Shown one piece after another: positions 50,886 through 58,329 of a stretch of DNA of 64,000 nucleotides (position 1 is its first letter; every line of letters starts with the position of its first letter). A model generated the notes under the pieces. That model did no database searches and had not been told where the DNA came from. It saw only the letters and a program-made list of their open reading frames with translations. Origin of the DNA: JASHPR01 sp963842355 (lineage in GTDB: Bacteria > Actinomycetota > Actinomycetes > Streptosporangiales > Streptosporangiaceae); contig CAWJGC010000011.1 in assembly GCA_963842355.1 (NCBI GenBank), positions 744,001 through 808,000 on the forward strand. Reading direction: 5' to 3'. A program made the position numbers and the translations under genes.

Positions 50886-51280
50886 TGCGGATCATCGTGA
50901 TCGGCGGAGCGGGACTGGCTGAACAGGTCGCCGGCGCGCTCCATGAGGCTGGGGATGAGGTGACGGTCATCGACACCGACCCCGGGCGCGAAACCGCACT
51001 CTCCCGGGCCGGCTTGCGCTGCGTGCGCGGAGACGCGGTCGTTCCGTCGACGCTCGAGGCCGCAGGAGCGCTCCGGGCGGACGTGCTCGTCTCCTGCACC
51101 CAGTCCGACGAGGACAACCTGGTCATCTCGCTTCTGGCGAAGAAGCATTTCAACGTCGCGCGGGTCATCGCACGCGTCAACGATCCAGCGAACGAAGGCC
51201 TCTTCGGCCGGTCGTGGGGGGTGGACGCGCTCGTCTCGCCGGCGACAGCGCTCGTCTCGATGATCAGGCAGCCGGGATAA
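50885..51280 (+). CDS. half-length TrkA-like protein (RCK_N only)
   Basis: 131 residues; ATG at 50885 overlaps the previous stop (TGATG). Rossmann domain only: MRIIVIGGAGLAEQVAGALHEAGDEVTVIDTD, CVRGDAVVPSTLEAAGALRADVLVSCTQSDEDNLVISLLAKK, VIARVNDP. The glycine motif is altered (GGAGLAEQ) and RCK_C is missing. Probably pairs with the full-length TrkA above. Confidence 0.85.
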   Translation: MRIIVIGGAGLAEQVAGALHEAGDEVTVIDTDPGRETALSRAGLRCVRGDAVVPSTLEAAGALRADVLVSCTQSDEDNLVISLLAKKHFNVARVIARVNDPANEGLFGRSWGVDALVSPATALVSMIRQPG

Positions 51281-51340
51281 CCCTCAGAAACCCGAACCTT
51301 CGTCCCAAATAGGATGGAGCAACCCGGATCCTGGCCAGGC

Positions 51341-51544
51341 TCAGGCGGGCTCGGTCGCGTCGCCGGACGGCCTGCCCCGCACCAGCCGGGTGTACGGCCC
51401 GGGAAAGACGAGAGCGATGTGCCCGTCGCTCAGCCACCTGACGACATAGGGCGGAGACCCGTCCGGGTTCCGCAAGCCGATGATCACGCCGACCCGGTGA
51501 TCGTCGCCGTCCGGCACGAGGCGGTCGCCCACCTGAGCCTTCAT
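51341..51544 (-). CDS. DUF1918 protein
   Basis: 67 residues; GGGAG precedes ATG 51544. MKAQVGDRLV ... HRVGVIIGLRNPDGSPPYVVRWLSDGHIALVFPGP is the DUF1918 pattern (small SH3-like beta fold, function unknown). Upstream lies an array of DosR-like boxes shared with the USP gene at 51919. Confidence 0.87.
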   Translation of the reverse strand: MKAQVGDRLVPDGDDHRVGVIIGLRNPDGSPPYVVRWLSDGHIALVFPGPYTRLVRGRPSGDATEPA

Positions 51545-51635
51545 TACCACTCCCTCACCGCTATCGGCGCGGCCGACCGGTCGAGCGCTGCTCGCCCACT
51601 ACCCGCAGCGTGCCCGGTCACTCCCGGATGGCTCA

Positions 51636-51715
51636 GAGTCCAAGGTCCTCCAGATGCAGGCCGTCCGGCCGGGGCGGCCCTCGTGCTCGGCCCGGGACCT
51701 CGGGACCAAAGGCTC
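51636..51715. promoter_or_regulatory. array of four 22-bp-phased DosR-like boxes
   Basis: GAGTCCAAGGTCCT (51636), AGGCCGTCCGGCCG (51658), CTCGTGCTCGGCCC (51680) and GGGACCAAAGGCTC (51702). Starts are exactly 22 bp apart; the two middle boxes are degenerate. The 374-bp spacer 51545-51918 separates DUF1918 (minus) from USP (plus). Confidence 0.5.
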
Positions 51716-51918
51716 TGCCGGCGTGACCCAAATGATCCTGGGCCGCCGCCCGCGGCGGGCGAAGGCTCGGGGTGCGGACCGAGCACCGCTATCAGCGATG
51801 TGCTGCCGGGCCAGGCGCGCGCGTCCGGTGTTCACGCCGTGACCAGCGCGCGCTGGAATGGTGCCCGCACTCATAGCATGATCGGTCCAGAGCGCGGTTC
51901 CAGGTAAGGAGAGCGAGA

Positions 51919-52794
51919 ATGGCGGGGAATATCGTCATCGCGGGAACAGACGGCTCTGACCAGTCCCTGCGGGCGGTGGAATGGGCCGCCCACGAGGCCG
52001 TGCTGCGCGGCAGCGCGCTGCGGATCGTGTCCGTTCCCGTGCTGCCGCCCAGGATGTCCTGGCAGCGGGCCCCGCACGGCACGCCGGAAACCGTGGCGGA
52101 CACGATCCGCAAGTCCAGCGAGCAGGCCCTGGCCGCGGCGGCCGGCCACGTCGCCAAGACCGAGCCCGATCTCGCGGTGGAAACCTCGCTGCTGGCGGGT
52201 CCGCCCGCCCAGGCGCTCGCCGATGCCGCCGCCGGTGCCGCGATGCTCGTGGTTGGCTCCCGCGGCGCCGGCGGCTTCGGCGCGCTGGTGCTCGGGTCCG
52301 TCAGCCGGTACGTCGCCACCCTCGCCTCCGGCCCCGTGGTCGTGGTGCGCGAGGAGACCACAGCCGTGCACCACGAGATCGTCGTCGGCGTCCGCGACCT
52401 GGACCAGCCCGCGGCGATCGGCTTCGCGTTCGAGGAGGCGACGTTGCGCCAGGCCCGGCTGCGCGCCGTGCACGCCTGGCACTGGTTCCTGCCGGAGATG
52501 CGGCTGACGGGTACCGAGCGTCCCGGGGCCGACGCCCGCGACGTCACGTCCGAGGCGGCCGGCTGGCTGGCCGACCTGCTGACGTTCTGGCGGCAGCGGT
52601 ACCCGGACGTGGACGTGATCGAGGACGTGGTGCACGCCCCGCCCGGACGCGTGCTGGCCGGGGCGTCGGCCCGCGCCGACCTGGTCGTCCTGGGCCGCAG
52701 CCGCGCCGATCGCTCTGCCCGCCCGAGGACGGGCGCGGTCACGCACGCGGTCCTGAACCACGCGCACGGACCGGTCGCCGTCATCCCCGAGTGA
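51919..52794 (+). CDS. tandem-domain universal stress protein
   Basis: 291 residues; AAGGAGAG before ATG. Domain 1: IVIAGTDGSDQSLRAVEWAAHEA and VVGSRGAGGFGALVLGSVSRYV (intact G-x2-G-x9-GS). Domain 2 starts EIVVGVRDLDQPAAIGFAFEEAT and ends VVLGRSRADRSARPRTGAVTHAVLNHAHGPVAVIP, where the ATP motif is degenerate. So only the first domain is expected to bind ATP. Confidence 0.92.
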   Translation: MAGNIVIAGTDGSDQSLRAVEWAAHEAVLRGSALRIVSVPVLPPRMSWQRAPHGTPETVADTIRKSSEQALAAAAGHVAKTEPDLAVETSLLAGPPAQALADAAAGAAMLVVGSRGAGGFGALVLGSVSRYVATLASGPVVVVREETTAVHHEIVVGVRDLDQPAAIGFAFEEATLRQARLRAVHAWHWFLPEMRLTGTERPGADARDVTSEAAGWLADLLTFWRQRYPDVDVIEDVVHAPPGRVLAGASARADLVVLGRSRADRSARPRTGAVTHAVLNHAHGPVAVIPE

Positions 52795-52812
52795 CGCCCT
52801 CGGCGAGTTCGG

Positions 52813-53313
52813 CTAGGTGGTAGCGTCCGCCAGGGCTGCCTGGCCTGGCACGGGCACCCCGGGCATACCCCCGGCGGGGCCGATGACGACCACGGGGCAC
52901 CGGGCGCCGGTCAGGCAGGCGCGGATGACCGGCCCATCGGACGGCCCGGCCCGCCAGGCCGGGGCGGTCACGCCCAGCACGAGCAGGTCGGCGGCCGCGG
53001 AGCGGGCCACGAGCACGCGCTCGGGCATTCCCTCGGCCAGTTCGGCGGTGACGTCGTCCGGCGCGGCCCCGCCGAACGCGGCGCGCATGCTGGCCAGGAG
53101 TCCGTCGCTGGCCGCCGCGCGCGGCTCTTCGCCGGTCGGCGTGGCGTCGATGGCGGCGTACGGAGCCGCGTGCCTGACCGGATTCCACGCCCGCACCACA
53201 TGCAGCTTCGCCCGGCGCAGCCTGGCCTCCTCCGCCGCCCAGCGAAGCGCGGCGCAGGAGGCGACCGACCCGTTGACGCCGACCACGATGCGCTGCTGGC
53301 GCTGCTCAGCCAC
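52813..53313 (-). CDS. universal stress protein, degenerate ATP motif
   Basis: 166 residues from GTG at 53313, preceded by GAGGAGGG. RIVVGVNGSVASCAALRWAAEEARLRRAKLHVVRAW is a good UspA start, but the late part VLGVTAPAWRAGPSDGPVIRACLTGARCPVVVIGP lacks G-x2-G-x9-GS. Divergent from hsp20 with DosR-like boxes between. Converges on the preceding USP (18-bp gap). Confidence 0.85.
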   Translation of the reverse strand: MAEQRQQRIVVGVNGSVASCAALRWAAEEARLRRAKLHVVRAWNPVRHAAPYAAIDATPTGEEPRAAASDGLLASMRAAFGGAAPDDVTAELAEGMPERVLVARSAAADLLVLGVTAPAWRAGPSDGPVIRACLTGARCPVVVIGPAGGMPGVPVPGQAALADATT

Positions 53314-53368
53314 GGGTGCCCTCCTCTGCTCCATGTCGAACATTACGCCTGGCAGCGCCATCCATCAG

Positions 53369-53471
53369 AGGCGAAAGTCCCGGGCCGGCGGGCCACCGTG
53401 CTCTGTCCGTCGAGTCACTGGACAACCGCCCCTCAAGGACATAGGTCCCCGCGGCCCAGTGCCTCCGGCCC
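53369..53471. promoter_or_regulatory. DosR-like boxes in the usp-hsp20 divergent promoter
   Basis: AGGCGAAAGTCCCG (53369-53382; its inverse is GGGACTTTCGCCT), AGGACATAGGTCCC (53436-53449) and AGTGCCTCCGGCCC (53458-53471, weak). The latter two are 22 bp apart. The spacer runs from 53314 to 53543. Confidence 0.6.
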
Positions 53472-53543
53472 TACCGCGGCGGGGCGCCAGGCGATGCGAT
53501 GAAAGATGGATAAGAGTAAGTGACCGGGAGAAGGTGGATACCG

Positions 53544-53975
53544 ATGAGCGCGCTGACTCGCAGGGACGGAGCCCTCTCGGAACTGTTCGAGTGGCTTGAG
53601 CCGCCCTACGCGCTGCTGCGTCCCTTCGTCGGGCAGACCATGCGCACCGAAGAGGGCGTCGAGAACGGCCGTTACGTGGTACGCGCGGAAATACCCGGGA
53701 TCGACCCGGAGAAGCAGGCCGAGGTCACGGTGGCGAAGGGCATACTGACCATTCACGCCGACCGGCAGGAAACCGTGGCCAAGCACCACAGCGAGTTCCG
53801 TTATGGCTCGTTCACCCGTCACGTGGCCCTTCCCGCCAGCGCGGACGAGACGGATATCGAGGCCAGCTACGACCGGGGGATCCTCGAGGTGAGTGTCGGG
53901 CTGAAGGCGAAGGACGAAGCGGTCACCGAACGCCGCGTCCCGGTCCGGCTGGTGCAGCACATCAAGCCAACCTGA
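53544..53975 (+). CDS. Hsp20 / alpha-crystallin chaperone, HspX-like
   Basis: 143 residues, nearly the length of mycobacterial HspX (Acr, 144). ATG at 53544 with GGAGAAGGTGG upstream. The crystallin domain reads NGRYVVRAEIPGIDPEKQAEVTVAKGILTIHADR, SEFRYGSFTRHVALPASADETDIEASYDRGILEVSVGL, very close in layout to HspX. ATP-independent holdase that stabilises proteins in dormancy. A hallmark DosR target. Confidence 0.93.
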   Translation: MSALTRRDGALSELFEWLEPPYALLRPFVGQTMRTEEGVENGRYVVRAEIPGIDPEKQAEVTVAKGILTIHADRQETVAKHHSEFRYGSFTRHVALPASADETDIEASYDRGILEVSVGLKAKDEAVTERRVPVRLVQHIKPT

Positions 53976-54070
53976 CTACCCAGGTCACCCGGGGCCTTCC
54001 CACGCCCGCCGTAATGAGCGATCATCGTTGTTGATCTATCAAGATCAGTGCTCGCTCGGGAGGGTGGCCG

Positions 54071-54493
54071 ATGTACGACAAGCTGCTGGTGGCCGTGGAT
54101 CACTCAGAGATCACCGAGCGGGTGCTGGCGGCGGCCCGGGAACTCGCGTCGCTGTCCAAGGGCGAGGTATGGGTCCTGCACCTGCGCGAGCGCGAGGTCA
54201 TCGGCAAGGTCCCCGGGGGGCTGGCCGGCATCGAGACCCCGGATGACGCCCGGGTCGCGGTGGACGACGCGGTCGGCGAGCTGGCCCAGGCCGGGATCAA
54301 GGCGCACGGCGCGGTGCGGAACACGGTCCTGGGCTACGCCGCGCGCGAGATCGTCGAGGACGCCAAGAGCCACGACGTCGACGTCATCGTCATGGGCTCG
54401 CGCGGGCGGGGGGACCTGGCCGGGCTGCTCCTGGGCAGCACCGCGCACAAGGTGATCCACCTGGCCGACCGGCCCGTGCTCGTGATCCGCTGA
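54071..54493 (+). CDS. universal stress protein
   Basis: 140 residues; GGGAGGGTGG before ATG. MYDKLLVAVDHSEITERVLAAARELA and VIVMGSRGRGDLAGLLLGSTAHKVIHLADRPVLVIR, intact ATP motif. Paralogue of the gene at 54613, with the last ~38 residues identical. No clear box in the 95-bp upstream spacer. Confidence 0.93.
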   Translation: MYDKLLVAVDHSEITERVLAAARELASLSKGEVWVLHLREREVIGKVPGGLAGIETPDDARVAVDDAVGELAQAGIKAHGAVRNTVLGYAAREIVEDAKSHDVDVIVMGSRGRGDLAGLLLGSTAHKVIHLADRPVLVIR

Positions 54494-54518
54494 CCTGCCT
54501 GGTCAGCAGCGCCGAGAC

Positions 54519-54532
54519 AGGACCTTCGGCCC
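54519..54532. promoter_or_regulatory. DosR-like box between the usp duplicates
   Basis: AGGACCTTCGGCCC lies 80 bp before the ATG at 54613. No 22-bp partner is convincing. Confidence 0.5.
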
Positions 54533-54612
54533 TGGCTCACCGCCCGGCGGATATCGACTATGTCACCTGAGTCAGGGATTAGCGCCCGTTACCGGGAGCA
54601 AAGGGAGGACTG

Positions 54613-55032
54613 ATGTACGAGAAGCTGCTGGTGGCCGTGGACCATTCCGACCACACCGGGCGCGTGCTCGCCGCGGCCCGGGACCTGGCCTCGCTGTCCA
54701 GCGGCGAGGTGTGGGTCCTGCACCTGCGGGAACGGGAAGTCGCGCCGCCCCGGGGCGGGGTAATGGTGACCGAGTCGACCGACGAGGCTCAGGCGAAGGT
54801 CGATGCCGCGGTCGGCGAGCTGACCAAGGCCGGGATCAAGGTGCACGGCGCGGTGCGCAGCACGCTGTACGGACACGCCGCCCGCGAGATCATCGAGGAC
54901 GCCAAGAGCCACGACGTCGACGTCATCGTCATGGGCTCGCGCGGCCGGGGGGACCTGGCCGGGCTGCTCCTGGGCAGCACCGCGCACAAGGTGATCCACC
55001 TGGCCGACCGGCCCGTGCTCGTGATCCGCTGA
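54613..55032 (+). CDS. universal stress protein, tandem duplicate
   Basis: 139 residues; AAGGGAGGAC before ATG. MYEKLLVAVDHSDHTGRVLAAARDLASLS, a divergent middle (APPRGGVMVTEST), then the identical end DAKSHDVDVIVMGSRGRGDLAG...VLVIR. The middle and upstream DNA differ, the 3' 150 bp is nearly identical at DNA level to the copy at 54071: a recent duplication or gene conversion. Confidence 0.93.
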   Translation: MYEKLLVAVDHSDHTGRVLAAARDLASLSSGEVWVLHLREREVAPPRGGVMVTESTDEAQAKVDAAVGELTKAGIKVHGAVRSTLYGHAAREIIEDAKSHDVDVIVMGSRGRGDLAGLLLGSTAHKVIHLADRPVLVIR

Positions 55033-55081
55033 CGCCGCCGGGCGGGCGCGGCGTCTGACGCCGCCGGGCGGGCGCGGCGTC
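55031..55081. terminator. two tandem hairpins after the usp pair
   Basis: GACGCCGC-loop-GCGGCGTC occurs at 55031-55055 and again at 55057-55081 as 25-bp direct copies; the first overlaps the USP stop. Further CGGCGCGGG / GCGGCGTCAGCTTG direct repeats continue to ~55125, up to the convergent gene. Likely termination signals for the plus-strand usp genes. Confidence 0.6.
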
Positions 55082-55113
55082 AGCTTGCGCCGTGCCGCGG
55101 CGCGGGTGCGGCG

Positions 55114-55497
55114 TCAGCTTGTGCCGTGGCGCGGTGCGGGGTGCGGCGGGGTGTCGCGGTCGCAGGAGGCGAAGGCGGTGACGCGGATCTCGCGTATGGT
55201 GTCGTCGAGCTGACCGAGGGCCTCGGCGATCCGCGGCCCGGTCATCTCCGGGGGCAGGTCGATGGCGGCCTGCAGGCTGAGCCCGACCTGGAACAGGCTG
55301 GTGATGACCGTGTCGAACATGTCCTCCAGCCGCCGCACCAGCGCGAGCGAACGGTCGCCGTTGGCCAGCGCTCCCCCGTCCTGGAGTGCGTCGACCAGAT
55401 CCCCGATGACGGCCGGGATGATGTCGGCTCGGTTGCCGTCGGCCGGCGCCCGGCTTGCCGCCGTCAGGCCGCGCACGGCTTCTGCCTGATGTCTCAT
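55114..55497 (-). CDS. stand-alone kinase-dimerisation-like (HisKA_3-like) protein without His
   Basis: 127 residues; ATG at 55497 follows AGGGTCTC. The C-terminal half reads LVRRLEDMFDTVITSLFQVGLSLQAAIDL...ALGQLDDTIREIRVTAFA. DevS-type kinases have DLHDLVIQRLYATGMSLEGV...AVDALDETIKEIRSAIFSL: the two helices align, but the phospho-His position is not His and there is no ATPase domain. It may be a free dimerisation module that binds DevS-type kinases. Cys near the end (FASCDRD). Confidence 0.65.
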   Translation of the reverse strand: MRHQAEAVRGLTAASRAPADGNRADIIPAVIGDLVDALQDGGALANGDRSLALVRRLEDMFDTVITSLFQVGLSLQAAIDLPPEMTGPRIAEALGQLDDTIREIRVTAFASCDRDTPPHPAPRHGTS

Positions 55498-55569
55498 GAT
55501 GAGACCCTGGATCCGATCTGGCCATGACCGACCGTGCCGCCAGGGTCCGGAGCGACGCAATCCCCGCAC

Positions 55570-55758
55570 CCTGTGCTCTGGCCCGATGCAGGACTCTTAC
55601 GGATACTTGCCCGTCTGCGTGTATTGTAGGCCGCCGTCGCGGACATGGGTAGCCGCAACCTGGCGTAGCGTGAGTGGTGCGGGGTCCGGGTCCCCCGGCC
55701 CGGAACGGCGTCAAGTCCCCTGCTGACGCTTTCCTTGCTCCGCCGAAGGAGGCAGCAG
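55570..55758. other. spacer upstream of the GAF-ANTAR gene
   Basis: Partly AT-richer (GTGTATTGTAGG near 55619). I see no convincing box or hairpin; a promoter for the following genes is probable but not resolvable by eye. Confidence 0.4.
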
Positions 55759-55833
55759 GTGAGCGATGGCCGTGATGCCGCGGGCCTTGTCCCGGCCTGC
55801 CTGGCCGCGATCGTGGTGCTGAATGGCCGGTGA
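55759..55833 (+). CDS. possible 24-residue leader overlapping the GAF-ANTAR start
   Basis: GTG at 55759 has a near-perfect AAGGAGGCAGCAG site, whereas the downstream ATG at 55823 has none. The frame (MSDGRDAAGLVPACLAAIVVLNGR) stops at 55833, overlapping the next start, which suits coupled translation. Could instead be the remnant of a longer N-terminus after a frameshift. Confidence 0.4.
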   Translation: MSDGRDAAGLVPACLAAIVVLNGR

Positions 55834-56515
55834 CCGGCTGCACCGGATCCTGGCCGCGCTGGCCGCCGGGGGGGATGGGTGGTCGTCGGCCCGGCTGTGC
55901 GGGGCATGCCCGGGGATCGTGGGCGTGAACGGGGCGGGGGTGATGCTCATGTCGGGTGACATACCACGTGGGTCGTTGTGCACCACCGACAAGGTCAGCC
56001 ACCTGATCGAGGACTTGCAGTACACGCTGGGCGAGGGCCCGTGCATCGACGCCTACCAGCACGACACGGTCGTGGCCGAGCCCGACCTGGCCCATCCGGT
56101 GACGCGCCGGTGGCCGGCCTTCACCCCGCCGGCGCTGCGGGCGGGGGTGCGGGCGGTCTTCGGGTTCCCGTTGCGGGTCGGAACGGTGCGCCTGGGGGCG
56201 CTCAACCTCTACCGGGAGCGGCCCGGCCCGCTGACCGGAGACCAGCACGCCAACGCCCTGGTCGTGGCGGACGTGGCGGCCCGCTGGGTGCTGGAGGCCC
56301 AGGCCGGCGCGCCGCCGGAAACGGTGGCCGAGGACTTGGCGGTCGGCGCCGACTTCCACTTCAGCGTGCATAATGCGGCCGGCATCGTCTCGGTCCAGCA
56401 GGGCGTCAGCGTGACCGAGGCGCTCATCCGCCTGCGCGCGTTCGCGTTCTGCAGCGACCGCCTGCTCGCCGACGTGGCCCAGGACGTCATCGCCCGCACG
56501 CTCCGGCTGGGCTGA
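55823..56515 (+). CDS. GAF-ANTAR regulator
   Basis: 230 residues. GAF domain (~20-165): GAGVMLMSGD, YTLGEGPCIDAYQHDTVVAEPDL, WPAFTPPALRAGVRAVFGFPLRVG, LGALNLYRERPGPLT. C-terminal ANTAR-like helices: HNAAGIVSVQQGVSVTEALIRLRAFAFCSDRLLADVAQDVIARTL. ANTAR binds paired RNA hexaloops to prevent termination. Family sensors with Cys in the GAF (LCGACPG, GEGPC) may sense redox or ligands. Confidence 0.88.
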   Translation: MAGDRLHRILAALAAGGDGWSSARLCGACPGIVGVNGAGVMLMSGDIPRGSLCTTDKVSHLIEDLQYTLGEGPCIDAYQHDTVVAEPDLAHPVTRRWPAFTPPALRAGVRAVFGFPLRVGTVRLGALNLYRERPGPLTGDQHANALVVADVAARWVLEAQAGAPPETVAEDLAVGADFHFSVHNAAGIVSVQQGVSVTEALIRLRAFAFCSDRLLADVAQDVIARTLRLG

Positions 56516-56641
56516 TCGGCTGGTCCGGCGGGCCGGGGACACCGGCGGCCGCGGCTAGGATAAAGCCGGCGGGATGACCCGATCCAGCGCCCGCCGGCCG
56601 GCCCCGGACCGGCCTGCGGATGCCCAGGAGGGTGGTGAGAG

Positions 56642-57382
56642 ATGACCCGGGAAGCCGACGTGGTCAAGTCACTGGTCGAGATGGCCGACACCCTGGTCGA
56701 CGACTACGACGTGGTCGAGATGCTGACCGGGGTGGCGGACCGGTGCGTGAGCCTGCTCGACGTCTCTGCCGCCGGGGTGATGCTGACCTCGCCCGAGGGC
56801 CGGCTGGGGCTGGTGGCCTCGTCCAGCGAGGCGATGCGCCTGCTGGAGCTGTTCGAGCTGCAGGCCCAGGAAGGCCCCTGCCTGGATGCCTTCCGCACCG
56901 GCGAGCCCGTCGAGCAGGAGAACCTGGAGGCCGGGGCCGGCCGGTGGCCGTCGTTCGCCGCCGCGGCCCTGCAGGACGGCTTCCGGTCGGCGCTGGCCCT
57001 GCCGCTGCGGCTGCGGGAGATGACCCTGGGCGCGATGAACCTGCTCCGCGTCTCCCGCGACCCCATGGCCGAAGGCGACGTCATCGTCGCCCGGGCTTTC
57101 GCCGACCTCGCCGCGCTCAGCATCGCCCAGCATCGGGCCAGCGCCGAGGCCCTGCTCCTGACCGAGCAGCTGTCGGCCGCCCTGTCCAGCCGGGTGGTGA
57201 TCGAGCAGGCCAAAGGCGTGATCTCCGAGCGCGCCAGCGTCGACCTGGCGGAGGCCTTCACCCGGCTGCGGGCCTACGCCCGCAGCCGCAACCACCGCCT
57301 CACCGATGTCGCCCGAGCCGCCATCGACGGAACCCTCGACCCGCACGCCTGGGCCCCGCCGGCCCGCCCGGCCCGCTCCTGA
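56642..57382 (+). CDS. GAF-ANTAR regulator
   Basis: 246 residues; GGAGGGTGGTGAGAG before ATG. GAF (~25-165) with AAGVMLTSPEGRLGLVASSSE, QEGPCLDAFRTGEPV, ALALPLRLREMTLGAMNLLR; ANTAR (~180-235) LSSRVVIEQAKGVISERASVDLAEAFTRLRAYARSRNHRLTDVARAAIDG, a complete consensus. Likely RNA-binding antiterminator; its RNA targets are not identified here. Paralogue of the preceding gene. Confidence 0.92.
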   Translation: MTREADVVKSLVEMADTLVDDYDVVEMLTGVADRCVSLLDVSAAGVMLTSPEGRLGLVASSSEAMRLLELFELQAQEGPCLDAFRTGEPVEQENLEAGAGRWPSFAAAALQDGFRSALALPLRLREMTLGAMNLLRVSRDPMAEGDVIVARAFADLAALSIAQHRASAEALLLTEQLSAALSSRVVIEQAKGVISERASVDLAEAFTRLRAYARSRNHRLTDVARAAIDGTLDPHAWAPPARPARS

Positions 57383-57425
57383 CCATCCGGCGGGCGGCGC
57401 GGGCGGTCTGGCCCGGCACACCGGC

Positions 57426-57452
57426 GGGCGGCCCTCCCGCGGAGGGCCGCCC
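57426..57452. terminator. bidirectional terminator hairpin
   Basis: GGGCGGCCCTCC (57426-57437) and GGAGGGCCGCCC (57441-57452): a perfect 12-bp stem with a 3-nt loop, between convergent genes ending at 57382 and 57485. Confidence 0.7.
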
Positions 57453-57484
57453 GGTCGGATCGGCGGGACCTGAGTCCCCGGGGT

Positions 57485-58075
57485 TCAGGCCCTGGTCGCA
57501 GCCGTGCTGAGGGCGGTGACCTTGGGCAGGAACTCCGTGGCCGGGGGGACCCGGCGCAGGTGCACGAACCCGAAGACCGACAGGATCAGCAGGAGCCCGG
57601 CGCCGATGAAGGACACGATCGCGCCCCACAGGGCGATGACGCCGATCTGCCAGAACGCGTAGGCGTTCAGCAGCATGCTGCGCAGCGTGGTGCCCTTGAA
57701 CACGGTGTTGACCAGGGCGGCCAGCTTGACGTTATTGGGCTGGGCCAGTGACGCGGCCGACAGCTGGGAGTAGGTGCCGCCCATCTTCGACAGGTGGAAG
57801 GCGATGAAGTTGTCGGCCCAGACCTTCGCTTGGGCGCCGGTGGTCATCTGCTGGCCGGCGTACTGGCCCATGGCCGCGGCGTCAGCGGGCGGCAGGGCCT
57901 TGAACTCCGGGTTGCTCGTGGTCGGGAAGACGATCTTCTGGGCGGTCAGCTGACTGGTGACCTGGTTGTCGACGAACGAGTGGCCCCACAGCAGCAGCCC
58001 CCCGGCCACCAGCAAGACCGCCGCCAGGACGAGCCCGACCGTGGACGCCAGCGCATCAAACGTCCTTCTGCGCAT
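57485..58075 (-). CDS. two-helix membrane protein, conserved unknown
   Basis: 196 residues; GAGGAGG before ATG 58075. Helix 1 (VGLVLAAVLLVAGGLLLWGHSFV), an external domain with QKIVFPTTS, YAGQQMTTGAQAKVWADNFIAFHLSKMGGTYSQLS and a FKGTTLRSMLLNAYAFW region, then helix 2 (ALWGAIVSFIGAGLLLILSVFGFVHLRRVP). I recall similar uncharacterised actinobacterial proteins but no function. Preceded by a paired DosR-like promoter. Confidence 0.8.
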   Translation of the reverse strand: MRRRTFDALASTVGLVLAAVLLVAGGLLLWGHSFVDNQVTSQLTAQKIVFPTTSNPEFKALPPADAAAMGQYAGQQMTTGAQAKVWADNFIAFHLSKMGGTYSQLSAASLAQPNNVKLAALVNTVFKGTTLRSMLLNAYAFWQIGVIALWGAIVSFIGAGLLLILSVFGFVHLRRVPPATEFLPKVTALSTAATRA

Positions 58076-58198
58076 CTGAGATTCCTCCTCTGATCCGGCC
58101 GCGGCCCCGTCGGCCCCGGCGTTTGGTTTCTCATTAGCTGCATTTATCGTCGCGCGGCCCAGGTGGTTGGCAGCAGAGCAGATCGCCCCGGGCATGAC

Positions 58199-58234
58199 GG
58201 GACTTCGGTCACAAGTTGAAGGGGCAACTAGTCC
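58199..58234. promoter_or_regulatory. paired DosR-like boxes
   Basis: GGGACTTCGGTCAC (58199-58212) and GGGGCAACTAGTCC (58221-58234) start 22 bp apart, about 125 bp upstream of the membrane-protein gene start at 58075 (minus). Confidence 0.65.
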
Positions 58235-58277
58235 CGCGGAAAAGACGAGAGCTTATTCTTGAACGGCATCAGCCAAA

Positions 58278-58312
58278 AGGCCCGGGCCGGCTAGGCGAGC
58301 CGGCCCGGGCCT
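58278..58312 (-). terminator. intrinsic terminator after devR-like gene
   Basis: AGGCCCGGGCCGGCT (58278-58292) and AGCCGGCCCGGGCCT (58298-58312) form a perfect 15-bp stem with a 5-nt loop. On the minus strand it is followed by TTTTGG, 18 bp beyond the stop of the gene at 58330. Confidence 0.88.
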
Positions 58313-58329
58313 GATGCGCCCGGCGTGGT

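Noticed and set aside
53990..54003. GGGGCCTTCCCACG before the usp gene at 54071
   Set aside because: Only the left half matches the stress box; not counted.
57465..57478. GGGACCTGAGTCCC, a perfect palindrome like the stress box
   Set aside because: It lies between the 3' ends of convergent genes beside a terminator, so a promoter role is unlikely; kept out of the box list.
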